A DNA stretch of 64,000 bases from Gordonia mangrovi (GCF_024734075.1 NZ_CP102850.1:1488001-1552000); one strand, 5' to 3'. Shown: positions 43,566 through 52,399, counted from the stretch's first letter. Made by a program: numbers and translations. The notes: generated by a model from the sequence alone, not told the origin.

Positions 43566-44605
43566 CGCGCGTTCTGGTGACCGGCGCGGCCGGATTCATC
43601 GGTTCGCGCATCGTCGCGCTGCTGCGCGGCCAGGGCATCGACACGCTCGCCGTCGACGCGATGATCCCCGAGGCCCACGGCCGGTCTCCGGCCATCCCGG
43701 ACGGCGTGACCCGCGCAGACGTGACCGCCGTCGACACCATGGCCGACCTCCTCGACGGGGTCGACGTGGTGTGCCATCAGGCCGCGATGGTCGGGATGGG
43801 TGTCACCGCCGCGGATGCCCCGCTCTACGCACGGCACAACGACCTCGGTACGGCAGCAGTGCTGGCCGCCATGCACCGGCGCGGCTGCGACCGCCTGGTG
43901 CTGGCCTCGTCGATGGTGGTGTACGGCTCCGGGTCGCTCCGGACCGTCGACGGTGAACCCGTCGATCAGCCACCAGCGCGCGATTCGGCCCACACCGACG
44001 CCGGGGATTTCGAGTACCGCACCCGCGACGGCCGGCTGATCTCGTGGGAACTGACCGGCGAGGATGCACCGCTGCGCCCGGCCAGCCTGTACGCGGCGAG
44101 CAAGGTGGCCCAGGAACATTACGCACGAGCGTGGTCCGTCGCGACCGGCGGTTCGGTGGTGGCCCTGCGCTATCACAACGTCTACGGACCGGGTATGCCG
44201 CGTGACACCCCCTACGCCGGGGTGGCGTCGATCTTCCGCTCACGTCTCGCCGCCGGACAGTCGCCGCTGGTGTTCGAAGATGGCGGCCAGATGCGCGATT
44301 TCGTCCATGTCGACGATGTGGCGCGCGCGAACTGCGTCGCGATCGACGCCGACACACGAGGTTTCGCCGCGGTCAACGTCTGTTCGGGACAGCCGATCTC
44401 GATCGGAGAGGTGGCCGATGTGCTGGCACGGCGTGTCGGCGGTCCGTCTCCCGTCGTCACCGGTGAGGTCCGCCCCGGCGACATCCGCCACATCGTGGCC
44501 GATCCGGCGCGGGCCCGCGAATTGCTGGGATTCACTGCACGTATCGGCCCCGAACAAGGACTCGCCGAGTTCGCGACGGCACCGCTACGTTCCTCGGCGT
44601 GCTGA
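43562..44605 (+). CDS. NAD-dependent epimerase/dehydratase (GalE-like SDR)
   Basis: A 347-residue extended SDR. TRVLVTGAAGFIGSRIVALL is the NAD-binding start, the active-site triad includes LASSMVVYGSG and YAASKVAQEHYA (YxxxK), and ALRYHNVYGPGMPRDTPYAGVASIFRSRL and MRDFVHVDDVARAN are nucleotide-sugar epimerase signatures. The start is GTG 43562, overlapping the mtnP stop. Counterpart of Rv0536 (galE3 in M. tuberculosis). UDP- or other nucleotide-sugar substrate, unknown which. Its end overlaps the end of the convergent histidine kinase gene by 21 bases. Confidence 0.92.
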   Translation: MTRVLVTGAAGFIGSRIVALLRGQGIDTLAVDAMIPEAHGRSPAIPDGVTRADVTAVDTMADLLDGVDVVCHQAAMVGMGVTAADAPLYARHNDLGTAAVLAAMHRRGCDRLVLASSMVVYGSGSLRTVDGEPVDQPPARDSAHTDAGDFEYRTRDGRLISWELTGEDAPLRPASLYAASKVAQEHYARAWSVATGGSVVALRYHNVYGPGMPRDTPYAGVASIFRSRLAAGQSPLVFEDGGQMRDFVHVDDVARANCVAIDADTRGFAAVNVCSGQPISIGEVADVLARRVGGPSPVVTGEVRPGDIRHIVADPARARELLGFTARIGPEQGLAEFATAPLRSSAC

Positions 44606-45664
44606 CGGCTCGGTCGCGGGCCGGCCGCCCGGACGCCGCGCATCCGGTGTGTGCGGCAGCAACACCTCGAATCGGCTCCCACGTTCGGTGTTGGTGGCGA
44701 CGATCTCCCCGGCGTGCGCGTCGATCAGACCGCGTGCGATCGCCAGTCCCATACCCGATCCCACCGGCAACCCCTCGGCGTTGGCCGGAGTGCGCGAGGT
44801 CGTACCGCGATAGGCGACCTCGAAGATCCGCGGCAGATCCTCGTCGGGGATGCCGGAGCCGTCATCGTCCACGGCGATCGACACGGTCGTACCGAGGTCG
44901 GCGACCACCAGATCGACCGCCCCGCCCCGCCCGGTGTGGGCGATGGCGTTGACCACCAGATTGGTCAGCACCCGCGACAGCGCCGACGAACTCGCCGTGG
45001 CCACCACCGGATCGGCCGGTGCGGTGACCCCCAGCGAGATGCCGGCGCGGCGAGCGGCGCCGCCGAGTGCGGTGGTCACCTCGTCGACCACCTCGCGCAC
45101 GTCGACCGGCTCCAACTCCAGTGTCATCGCACCGGAGTTGATCCGCGACATCTCGAACAGGTCATCGACCATCTGCGACAACCGGATCGTGTTGGTGTCG
45201 ATCTCCCGGGCGAACTCCGCGATCTCCTCCGGCGAGGTGACCACCTGATCCGACAGGGCCTCCGCCAACGCCTTGATGTCGGCCAACGGGGTCCGCAGGT
45301 CATGGCTGACCCAGGCGATCAGTTCACGCCGGGAATGCTCGGCGGCGCGTTCCTGCTCACGCATCTGACGTTCCCAGACCGTACGTTTGGCCTGGAGTTG
45401 CCCCAGCAGCAGCGCGAGCGGCGCGGTCACCAACGCCACCGCCGCCAGCACCGCGACCACCCGCGAACTGTCGTCGGTGAACATGAAGCCACTGACCCCG
45501 AAGATCGCGGTGAATGTCGCCGCCAACGGCACCAGGATGATGGCGACCATGTTGGCCCGCAACGACATCCCGCGGATGAGATAGATGACGGCAGCACCGG
45601 CCGCGGCGATCGGTGCGGTCATCGCCAGCGCCACCGCGAAGATGCGGAAGGTCTCGGTGGTCAT
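44585..45664 (-). CDS. Sensor histidine kinase
   Basis: Membrane HisKA/HATPase kinase of 359 residues. It has four hydrophobic segments within the first 90 residues with hardly any periplasmic loop. The phospho-acceptor is H121 in AWVSHDLRTPLADIKAL. The N-box is LVVNAIAHTG, G1 DDDGSGIPDEDLPRIFE, G2 GSGMGLAIARGLIDAHAG. The start is ATG 45664, overlapping the response regulator stop (ATGA), so the pair is translationally coupled. The lack of a large sensor domain suggests sensing within the membrane. The signal is unknown; the adjacent large membrane-protein gene and glycosyltransferase operon are possible targets. Confidence 0.93.
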   Translation of the reverse strand: MTTETFRIFAVALAMTAPIAAAGAAVIYLIRGMSLRANMVAIILVPLAATFTAIFGVSGFMFTDDSSRVVAVLAAVALVTAPLALLLGQLQAKRTVWERQMREQERAAEHSRRELIAWVSHDLRTPLADIKALAEALSDQVVTSPEEIAEFAREIDTNTIRLSQMVDDLFEMSRINSGAMTLELEPVDVREVVDEVTTALGGAARRAGISLGVTAPADPVVATASSSALSRVLTNLVVNAIAHTGRGGAVDLVVADLGTTVSIAVDDDGSGIPDEDLPRIFEVAYRGTTSRTPANAEGLPVGSGMGLAIARGLIDAHAGEIVATNTERGSRFEVLLPHTPDARRPGGRPATEPSARRGT

Positions 45665-46365
45665 CTGCTGCTCCGCTCTCGCGGCGCCGAGGCCGCATTC
45701 CATCGATACCCGCGACCCCACACCGTCTCGATCCGCGCCGCCGACCCGAGTTTGGCCCGCAGCCGCTTGACGTGGACGGTGACCGTCGAGATGTCGCCGA
45801 AGCTCCACCCCCACACGCGGTCGAGCAGTTCCTCACGCGTGAACACCGCACCCGGATGGGCGACGAAGAACTCGAGCAGATCGAACTCGCGTTTGGTGGT
45901 CGACACCTCACGCGTTCCGACGAACACCGCGCACGACGCCGGGTCCACCGAGATCTCCCCGTCGGTGGTTCGCGCCGCGGGACCGGTGTGATCGGCCCGG
46001 GAGCGACGCAACACCGACTGCACCCGCAGACTCAGCTCGCGTGGACTGAACGGCTTGGCCACATAGTCGTCGGCGCCAGATTCGAGTCCGGCAACGCGAT
46101 CGTCGGCCTCACCGAGTGCGGTCAGCATGATGACGGGCAGGTCGGCATGGGCACCGGCACGGATCGTCTCGCAGACGGCGATGCCGTCCCCCTCGGGCAT
46201 CATCACGTCGAGAATGGCGAGATCGATGGGTTCGGCGTCGATGTGGGCGAGTGCGGCGGCCCCGGTATCGACCACGGTCACCTCCATCCCGTCGCGCTGC
46301 AGATACCGCCGTACGACGTCGGCGACCACCCGGTCGTCGTCGGCCACGAGTATGCGCACCATCAC
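45661..46365 (-). CDS. OmpR-family response regulator
   Basis: A 234-residue regulator. The receiver domain has acidic residues D10-D11, the phospho-acceptor D53 in AILDVMMPEGDG and K104 in YVAKPFSPREL. The C-terminal winged helix contains TKREFDLLEFFVAHPGAVFTREELLDRVWGWSFGDISTVTVHVKRLRAKL and GRGYRWN. It is upstream of and overlaps the kinase gene. 12 bases separate its start from the stop of the upstream membrane-protein gene, so all three may be co-transcribed. Confidence 0.95.
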   Translation of the reverse strand: MMVRILVADDDRVVADVVRRYLQRDGMEVTVVDTGAAALAHIDAEPIDLAILDVMMPEGDGIAVCETIRAGAHADLPVIMLTALGEADDRVAGLESGADDYVAKPFSPRELSLRVQSVLRRSRADHTGPAARTTDGEISVDPASCAVFVGTREVSTTKREFDLLEFFVAHPGAVFTREELLDRVWGWSFGDISTVTVHVKRLRAKLGSAARIETVWGRGYRWNAASAPRERSSR

Positions 46366-46377
46366 CTCACCCTCGAT

Positions 46378-47763
46378 TCACCAATAGGTCAACAACAGGT
46401 GGTTGACGAGCAAGGCGAGCGTCGCCTGCAGCGTCAACCAGATTCGCTGGTGCCGCACCGGGAGCAACCCGGTACCGACCATCACCCACAGCGAGAACGG
46501 CAGCCAGATCCGTTCCGTCTCCGCCTTGCTCAGGGCACTGAGATCGGCGATCGCGATGGCCGCGAGCCCGCCGAGCATCAGCAGCGTGGGCGCGCTGTCC
46601 CACATCCGCCGCGGCGGCCACCGAAAGCCTCGCCCGATACCGGCCGCGGCCGCCGGCCCGAGCACGCACAGCGTGGCCGCCAGATTCGCCCACCCCCAGT
46701 AGGCGAAGGGACGCTTGCTCGCGATGCCCTGGTAGTAGCGTTCGACGACCAGGTGATAGCCGTCCAGCCACCAGAATCCCGCCAGCCAGAACGCGGCCAC
46801 CACGATCAGCGCCCCGGCACATGCCCACGGCAGCGGACGTGCGGTGCGGGCGGCGAACAGCACGGCCAGCCCGACGACCCCCACGAGGATCAACCCGTAG
46901 CTGAGGAAGATCCCGAATCCGAGCAGGAGCCCGGCTGCCGTGGCCCACACCGCGCGTCGCGGGCCACGTGCGGTGGCGGCCACCGCGAGCAGCGCCACGC
47001 CCCACGCCGCCACCCCCATGAAGTACCCGTCGGCCGAGACCCCGACCCACACCCAGCCGGGGAACAGCACGAGGAACGGGGCGCACCGTCGGGCCCAGCG
47101 TTCGTCGCCGAGACACCGGATGGCGATCAGCACGGCCGCCGCGGCGCTGGTACCGGTCACGATGCACCAGGTGCCGGCCCATCCGCCGCCATCGAGGCCG
47201 ATCCGGTCGAGCACCACGAAGCTCAGCAGCGCACCGGGCGGGTGTCCGGAGACATGGGTGGTCCACGAGTCGGGCTGTCCGTCGACGATGCGATCGGCGA
47301 ACTCGCGCAGCATCGCCGGGATGCTCGCCACGCCCGGAACCTCTGCCAGATACTCGTCGGGCCGTTGCAGCCGGCCCGCGTAGCCGCGCTGGGGGCCGTC
47401 GATAAGCGCGAGACCGACCGTCCACGCCAGCGCCCACGCCCACGTCACCACGCACAGAGCCACCCAGGACAGTCGTTGCGCGAGCGCCGGCATGCCGATC
47501 ACCGCCAGCACGGCGATCACGATCGCCGGAATGGTGCCCGGCCCGGTGTGAGGCAGCCAGTGCGCGAACAGCGGCGGCGCCTCGGCGAAGATCCGGGCGA
47601 GCATCGTCCGGTCGTGCACCAGCGGGACCCATGCCGCGATGGCCACCAGAACCACTGCGAGCGAGACACTTACGATGTCTCGCCGCAGCCGAACGGGACG
47701 CGTCGTGGCGACGTCGCCGCCACTGCCACCCTCCCGTTCGTCCTCGGTCACCATATCGGCCAT
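46378..47763 (-). CDS. Large integral membrane protein, Rv0541c-like (possible GT-C glycosyltransferase)
   Basis: A 461-residue polytopic protein with roughly 11-12 hydrophobic helices. The loop after the third helix contains GYAGRLQRPDEYLAEVPGVASIPAMLREFADRIVDG...WTTHVSGHPPGALL, an acidic/His-rich extracytoplasmic loop of the kind seen in polyprenyl-phosphate-dependent GT-C enzymes. In M. tuberculosis the comparable gene (Rv0541c) is also near the glycosyltransferase pair Rv0539-Rv0540. Divergent from the glycosyltransferase operon at 47877. No experimentally known function; a sugar-transfer role is inferred from topology and neighbours. Confidence 0.8.
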   Translation of the reverse strand: MADMVTEDEREGGSGGDVATTRPVRLRRDIVSVSLAVVLVAIAAWVPLVHDRTMLARIFAEAPPLFAHWLPHTGPGTIPAIVIAVLAVIGMPALAQRLSWVALCVVTWAWALAWTVGLALIDGPQRGYAGRLQRPDEYLAEVPGVASIPAMLREFADRIVDGQPDSWTTHVSGHPPGALLSFVVLDRIGLDGGGWAGTWCIVTGTSAAAAVLIAIRCLGDERWARRCAPFLVLFPGWVWVGVSADGYFMGVAAWGVALLAVAATARGPRRAVWATAAGLLLGFGIFLSYGLILVGVVGLAVLFAARTARPLPWACAGALIVVAAFWLAGFWWLDGYHLVVERYYQGIASKRPFAYWGWANLAATLCVLGPAAAAGIGRGFRWPPRRMWDSAPTLLMLGGLAAIAIADLSALSKAETERIWLPFSLWVMVGTGLLPVRHQRIWLTLQATLALLVNHLLLTYW

Positions 47764-47876
47764 GGTGCAACGCTATGGGTTTCGCAGCGCCGGCGGGCAC
47801 CGTCGGTCATCCCGTCACACTTCTGTCATCACCGAAACGCTGTTGCTTCGCCCGGCACATCCCTACCGTGGACAGG

Positions 47877-48533
47877 GTGAATGCCAGCGAGATCGCGGTG
47901 ATCATCCCGTGCCGGAACGAAGCCGGCTCCATCGTAGACGTCCTGGCCCGGGTGCCCGAGGGGATGCAGAGCATCGTGGTCGACAACGGTTCCGATGATG
48001 CCACCGCCGACCTCGCGCACGCCGCCGGCGCGACCGTCGTCGCCGAGCCCGAACCCGGGTACGGAGCGGCGGTCAGCGCCGGGGTCGACGCCGCCCGCCG
48101 GCCGGTGGTCTGCACCATCGACGGCGACGGGTCGATGGACCCGGCCGAACTGCTCGATCTGGCCGCCGAACTCGATCGCGGCGCCGAACTCGCGGTCGGG
48201 CGCCGCCGCCCCGACCATCCCCGGACGTGGCCGCTGCACGCACGCGCCGGCTCCGCGGCCGTCGCCGCCTACCTGCGCGGCCGCTACCACTTGCCGATCC
48301 ATGACATCGGACCCATGCGCGCCATCCGCCGGGACACCCTCACCGACCTGGACGTGCGCGATCGACGCAGCGGGTATCCCGTCGAACTGCTGCTGCGGGC
48401 CGGACAGGCCGGGCTGCGCGTCGTCGAACGCGATGTGCGCTACACCGTGCGCACCGCCGGAGAGTCCAAGGTGTCCGGATCGATCCGCGGGTCGGCGCGG
48501 GCCGCACGGGACTTCCTGGTGGTGCTGCGATGA
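47877..48533 (+). CDS. Glycosyltransferase family 2 protein (Rv0539-like)
   Basis: GT-A fold transferase of 218 residues. The nucleotide-binding start is EIAVIIPCRNEAGSIVDVLARVPEG, then VVDNGSDDATADLAHAAGATVVAEPEPGYGAAVSAGVD, and the DxD-like motif is in CTIDGDGSMDPAEL. IHDIGPMRAIRRDTL and SGYPVELLLRAGQAGLRVVERDVRY come later. No C-terminal membrane helices, so it is probably cytoplasmic or peripheral. Start: GTG 47877 (VNASEIAV) or GTG 47868 three codons upstream. It overlaps the next gene by four bases (ATGA). Donor and acceptor unknown; prenyl-phosphate is common for this group. Confidence 0.88.
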   Translation: MNASEIAVIIPCRNEAGSIVDVLARVPEGMQSIVVDNGSDDATADLAHAAGATVVAEPEPGYGAAVSAGVDAARRPVVCTIDGDGSMDPAELLDLAAELDRGAELAVGRRRPDHPRTWPLHARAGSAAVAAYLRGRYHLPIHDIGPMRAIRRDTLTDLDVRDRRSGYPVELLLRAGQAGLRVVERDVRYTVRTAGESKVSGSIRGSARAARDFLVVLR

Positions 48534-49204
48534 GCAGCTCCGCGGTGTTGATCACCGCCAAGTCCCCGGTTCCCGGGCTCGCCAAGACCCGGCTGGCCAC
48601 GCGGTTCGGTGACGTCGGCGCGGCCACCCTCGCCGCCGCCGCGCTGCTCGACACTCTCCGCACCGCGCGTGCGGTCACGGGGGCGTCGGTGATCGTGGCG
48701 GTCACCGGTCGCCTCACCGACGCGGTGCGCAAACCCGACCTCGACGAGGCACTCGCCGGCTGCACCCTCATCCCCCAGCGCGGCGACGGATTCGCCGAGC
48801 GGTTGACCAACGCCCACCTCGACGCCGCCGGCACCGGTGCGCAGCGGGTGATCCAGATCGGCATGGACACCCCCCAGGTACGGACCGACCAACTGCGGAC
48901 CGCGTTGCGCCGACTCGAGCCGCGCGCCCGACGCTGCGTCCTGGGGATCGCCGAGGACGGCGGATGGTGGGCGTTCGGTACCGCTCTCGGTCGTGGCGCG
49001 CGGGCCCTGTCGACGGTGGCGATGTCGCGCCCGGACACCGGTGCCGCGACGCAGGCCGCGTTGCGGCACGCCGGCCTGACGGTCGCGCTGCTCGAACCGA
49101 TGATGGATGTCGATCTACCCACCGACATCGCCGACGTGGTTCGGGACTGCCCGCCGGACAGCGAATTCGCCCGCACCGCACAACGCCTCGGGGCGATCGG
49201 ATGA
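48530..49204 (+). CDS. DUF2064 / TIGR04282-family glycosyltransferase-like protein (Rv0540-like)
   Basis: A 224-residue nucleotidyl/glycosyltransferase-fold protein. It opens AVLITAKSPVPGLAKTRLATRFGDVGAATLAAAALLDTL (KxPxPGxxKTRL is the family signature), with LIPQRGDGFAERLTNAHLDA, IQIGMDTPQVRTDQLRTAL and LGIAEDGGWWAFG. Some relatives are annotated as arsenosugar-biosynthesis glycosyltransferases, others as phosphoenolpyruvate guanylyltransferase-like; neither role is shown here. Starts and ends with ATGA overlaps, so it is tightly coupled to the GT2 and methyltransferase genes. Confidence 0.87.
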   Translation: MSSSAVLITAKSPVPGLAKTRLATRFGDVGAATLAAAALLDTLRTARAVTGASVIVAVTGRLTDAVRKPDLDEALAGCTLIPQRGDGFAERLTNAHLDAAGTGAQRVIQIGMDTPQVRTDQLRTALRRLEPRARRCVLGIAEDGGWWAFGTALGRGARALSTVAMSRPDTGAATQAALRHAGLTVALLEPMMDVDLPTDIADVVRDCPPDSEFARTAQRLGAIG

Positions 49205-49848
49205 CCACGTCGGCGGTGCCCAATCCGTTCGACGCAATGTTCGCCGCCGGTCACACCGTGTTGCGGCGCACCGATGGTTCGACACACCAGTGGCCGGTGC
49301 ACCGCTGGTGCGACACCGACGCCGACGACCTCGACCGCCAGTTCGACACATTGGTCGCCGACCGGTGTCGCGGATCGACGATCGATCTGGGTTGCGGCCC
49401 GGGACGTCTGGTCGACGTGTTGGTCACCCGACGGATCATCGCGCTGGGTGTCGACAGCTCCGGTGTTGCCGTGTCCATGGCGCGCGCTCGCGGGGTGTCG
49501 GTGCTGCACCGCGACATCCACGGTCCGCTACCCGGCGAGGGACGGTGGACGACCGCGTTGCTGATCGATGGCAACATCGGGATCGGCGGTGCGCCGGATC
49601 GGGTGCTGGCCCGCGCCGCACAACTGGTCCGGCCGGGCGGAACGGTCCTCGTCGAGATCGATCCGGAAGTCGAGCACATCGAGTACGACGAGGTGCGGGT
49701 GGAAGGCGAACGTTACGCCAGCACCTGGTTCCCCTGGGCCCGGATCGGCCTGCTCGGCGCCGAGAGCCTGTGTCATGGATGCGGTTTGACGATTCGCCAG
49801 ACCTGGGCGCACGCGGGACGCCAAGTGGTGGAGATGATTCGCACATGA
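49201..49848 (+). CDS. Class I SAM-dependent methyltransferase
   Basis: A 215-residue Rossmann methyltransferase. SAM-binding motif I is STIDLGCGPGRLVDVLVTRRIIALGVDSSGVAVSMARARGV, motif II region LLIDGNIGIGGAPDRVL and motif III LVRPGGTVLVEIDP. The N-terminal FDAMFAAGHTVLRRTDGSTHQWPVHRW is typical of the version found beside DUF2064 genes in actinobacteria. Both ends overlap neighbouring genes by four bases. The acceptor may be the product of the preceding transferases, but that is inference. Confidence 0.87.
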   Translation: MTTSAVPNPFDAMFAAGHTVLRRTDGSTHQWPVHRWCDTDADDLDRQFDTLVADRCRGSTIDLGCGPGRLVDVLVTRRIIALGVDSSGVAVSMARARGVSVLHRDIHGPLPGEGRWTTALLIDGNIGIGGAPDRVLARAAQLVRPGGTVLVEIDPEVEHIEYDEVRVEGERYASTWFPWARIGLLGAESLCHGCGLTIRQTWAHAGRQVVEMIRT

Positions 49849-50969
49849 CCGCGACCGATGATGATGTGGCGGGTCTGCGCAGCCCGCGGGTCACCGCGCG
49901 GATCGGTGTCGCGCTGGGCATCAGCTTCGGGATCTGCTTCGCCACCGGATTGCTGAGTCACGGCATCCAGCACCCGCCGTCGTGGTTCGAGTGGATCGCC
50001 CGGCCCGTCTGGCTCTACCGCGTGACCCAAGGGGTACATGTGATCTCCGGGTGCGTCGCGATCCCGCTGCTGCTGGCCAAGCTCGCGGTGGTGTACCCGA
50101 AGTTGTTCGACCGCCCCCTGATCGGGTCACCGGCCCGGGCGTTGGAGCGATTGTCGATCGCGGTGCTGGTGGCGGCGGGGATCTTTCAGTTGCTCACCGG
50201 ACTGCTGAACATCGCCCAGTGGTATCCGTGGTCGTTCTTCTTCCCGTCGGCACACTACGCGATGGCCTACGTGGCGATCGGCGCGCTGGCCATCCATATC
50301 GCGGTGAAGCTACCGGTGATCCGGACCGCGCTCGACGGCCCGGTCGATTCCCGGCCACCGGAGCGGCGTCGCGGACCGTCGGGGTTGAGCAGACGCGGTT
50401 TTCTCAACCTCACCTGGGTGGCAGGTGGGCTGGGCGCACTGGCGTTCGCCGGCCAGACCATCCCGCTGCTGCGTCCGGTCGCCTTCCTGGCGCCGCGCAG
50501 CGGGGACGGCCCGCAGGGCCTGCCGATCAACCGCACCGCCGAGGCCGCCGGGGTCATCTCGGCGGCCACCGACGCCGACTACCGACTGCGGGTCACCGGG
50601 GCCGGCGCCGGTCGGGAGCTGTCGCTGACCGAGCTGCGTACCCTCCCCCAGCACACGGTGGACCTGCCGATCGCCTGTGTCGAGGGCTGGAGTGTCGGCG
50701 CAACGTGGACCGGGGTGCGCGTGACAGACCTCGCGGCCCTGGTCGGCGGCGACGGTGGACGCGGCATCCGGGTGATCTCACTGGAACGGGGCCTGTACGC
50801 GGTCAGCACACTGCCCGTCGCACAGTCACAGGATCCGTTGACGCTGCTCGCACTCGAACTCAACGGTGAACCGCTCGACATCGATCACGGCTATCCCGGC
50901 CGGCTCATCGCCCCGAACCTACCGGGCGTCATGCAGACCAAATGGGTGTCGCGGATCGAGGTGCTGTGA
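49845..50969 (+). CDS. Membrane-anchored molybdopterin oxidoreductase (cytochrome b561-like plus sulfite-oxidase fold)
   Basis: A 374-residue fusion. Residues 15-160 form four hydrophobic helices with candidate haem histidines H65, H137 and H151, like a ferric-reductase/cytochrome b561 domain. At 182-186 there is a twin-arginine motif SRRGFLNLTW followed by a hydrophobic stretch, then a YedY/sulfite-oxidase-type molybdopterin domain with the Mo-ligand Cys278 in LPIACVEGWS and GYPGRLIAPNLPGVMQTKWV at the end. The layout implies that the catalytic domain sits outside the membrane, with electrons passed through the haem domain. The ATG overlaps the methyltransferase stop. Substrate unknown; methionine sulfoxide repair is one known role of YedY relatives. 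Confidence 0.85.
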   Translation: MTATDDDVAGLRSPRVTARIGVALGISFGICFATGLLSHGIQHPPSWFEWIARPVWLYRVTQGVHVISGCVAIPLLLAKLAVVYPKLFDRPLIGSPARALERLSIAVLVAAGIFQLLTGLLNIAQWYPWSFFFPSAHYAMAYVAIGALAIHIAVKLPVIRTALDGPVDSRPPERRRGPSGLSRRGFLNLTWVAGGLGALAFAGQTIPLLRPVAFLAPRSGDGPQGLPINRTAEAAGVISAATDADYRLRVTGAGAGRELSLTELRTLPQHTVDLPIACVEGWSVGATWTGVRVTDLAALVGGDGGRGIRVISLERGLYAVSTLPVAQSQDPLTLLALELNGEPLDIDHGYPGRLIAPNLPGVMQTKWVSRIEVL

Positions 50970-51002
50970 TGGGTGAGGTGCGGTAATGGGTGCGGTGCCG
51001 TG

Positions 51003-51497
51003 ATGGGCGAGCGTGTGGTGCGTATGCTGCTGGCGGCGTGCGGGATCGCGGCGTGCGGCTATGGCGCATGGCTGCTGTGGGAACTGTCGCCGGCGGATCG
51101 GATCTCGGTGCTCGTCTGGCTTGCGCTCGGATTGTTCGTCCACGATGCGGTCCTCGCTCCCGTCGCCCTCGGTGTCTCGTGGCTGCTGCGCGATCGGCTG
51201 CCGGTGTGGTGGAGCCGGACCCTGTTGATCGCGTTGGGGTTGACCAACGTGCTCATCCTCTTGGCGCTGCCGGTGATCCTGCCTCGCCCGGCCGACGATC
51301 AGATCGCCAACAGCACCATCCTGGACCGCAACTTCGGGCTCGGCCTGACCGTCGTCCTCGTCGCGGTGTGGGTGACGGTGTTCGGTGCGGCCGTCTGGAT
51401 ACGGCGCGGAGGCGAGAATCTGCGCCCCATCCCTGACCCTCAGCTGTTCGATCCGCGGCGGAGCAACCCGCGGACACGTCCGACGTCCAGCGCGTAG
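51003..51497 (+). CDS. Hypothetical membrane protein
   Basis: A 164-residue protein with four hydrophobic helices (MLLAACGIAACGYGAWLLW, VLVWLALGLFVHDAVLAPVALGVSWLL, LLIALGLTNVLILLALPVIL, GLGLTVVLVAVWVTVFGAAVWI). An Arg/Pro-rich tail follows. ATG 51003 (MGERVVRMLL) is preferred; a start at 50973 is also open. Last gene of the glycosyltransferase-molybdoenzyme operon, 33 bases after it. Its 3' end overlaps the end of the convergent nucleoside hydrolase gene by 58 bases. No family recognised. Confidence 0.75.
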   Translation: MGERVVRMLLAACGIAACGYGAWLLWELSPADRISVLVWLALGLFVHDAVLAPVALGVSWLLRDRLPVWWSRTLLIALGLTNVLILLALPVILPRPADDQIANSTILDRNFGLGLTVVLVAVWVTVFGAAVWIRRGGENLRPIPDPQLFDPRRSNPRTRPTSSA

Positions 51498-52327
51498 GCC
51501 GCCAGGTGGGTGGCCGCGTCGTCGGCGACGGCGACCACCCGGGCCGGTGTGTGATCGCTCCGCACCCGCATGCGGGCCGCACGCCACTGCGCACATGCCG
51601 GATCGAGACCGGCGGCAGCCGCGACCAGATCGTGGCAGGGCGCCGACCAGCCGCGACCGTATCCGGCCGGGTGCCGCGTCAGCCCGTAGCGCCGCATCGA
51701 CGCGAAGTCGCCGATGCCGCGTGCGGGCAGGTCGTCGACGCGGAGGACAAGCGCGCGGGAGACGTCGAGTCCGACCCACCGGATCGGCAGCCCGACCGCC
51801 CGGGTGACGACTGCGGCAGCCCTCGGGTCACCTCTGGTGTTGGTGTCGGCGACCGCACGCACCGCGCGATCGGCGAAGCCCACACCGGCCGAGATGACGA
51901 TGGACCGCAGCCCGGCGAGCGCGTCGGCGTCAGCGTCGACGGCGCGGGCGAGGTTGGTCAGCGGACCGAGGCAGACCAGCGTGCCGTCCGGGACGTCACG
52001 CGCGAACCTGACGATCACGTCGGGGGCGGGTGGGTGGTGGCGCGGCCGTTGCGCCGGTCTGCGGCCCCGCGCGGTTCCACCGGCGCCGTCCAGCCCGTGC
52101 ATGCGCACCACCCGCCACGCCGGTGGCGGGGTGCGCGCGCCGGGGACGACCTCGCAGTCCGGCACCGCCAAGGCGATGTTGCGTGCGGCGGCGGCCGCCG
52201 ACACAGCACCCCACGTGGTGGTGACACCCCACAACCGTTGCTCGGCCGCAATCGCACGGACCGCGATCGCGTCATCGAGTCCGCCGTCGGTGTCGACCAG
52301 GATGTCGGGTGCCCCGGCGACGCGCAT
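51440..52327 (-). CDS. Inosine/uridine-preferring nucleoside hydrolase family protein
   Basis: A 295-residue hydrolase of the N-glycosidic bond of nucleosides. The family signature is DILVDTDGGLDDAIAVRA, where most members have DTDPGxDDA; the Pro is Gly here, but all the metal-binding aspartates are kept. VPDGTLVCLGPLTNLARAVDADADAL, a TNTRGDPRAAAVV motif (usually NxxxDPEA) and WVGLDVSRALVLR follow. The VGFADRAVRAVADTNTRGDP segment suggests the canonical calcium site. The PLP aldolase gene is divergent from it. Substrate specificity not deducible. Confidence 0.85.
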   Translation of the reverse strand: MRVAGAPDILVDTDGGLDDAIAVRAIAAEQRLWGVTTTWGAVSAAAAARNIALAVPDCEVVPGARTPPPAWRVVRMHGLDGAGGTARGRRPAQRPRHHPPAPDVIVRFARDVPDGTLVCLGPLTNLARAVDADADALAGLRSIVISAGVGFADRAVRAVADTNTRGDPRAAAVVTRAVGLPIRWVGLDVSRALVLRVDDLPARGIGDFASMRRYGLTRHPAGYGRGWSAPCHDLVAAAAGLDPACAQWRAARMRVRSDHTPARVVAVADDAATHLAAYALDVGRVRGLLRRGSNS

Positions 52328-52399
52328 GGGTTCAGTCTGACCGCGGCACCGACCGGACGCCACCCGGATCGGGCCGCCCACGTCGATACACTGGGCGCG

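Noticed and set aside
45613..47880. 755-codon plus-strand open frame opposite the response regulator and membrane protein
   Set aside because: Antisense shadow; the minus-strand proteins have complete functional motifs and overlapping start/stop codons.
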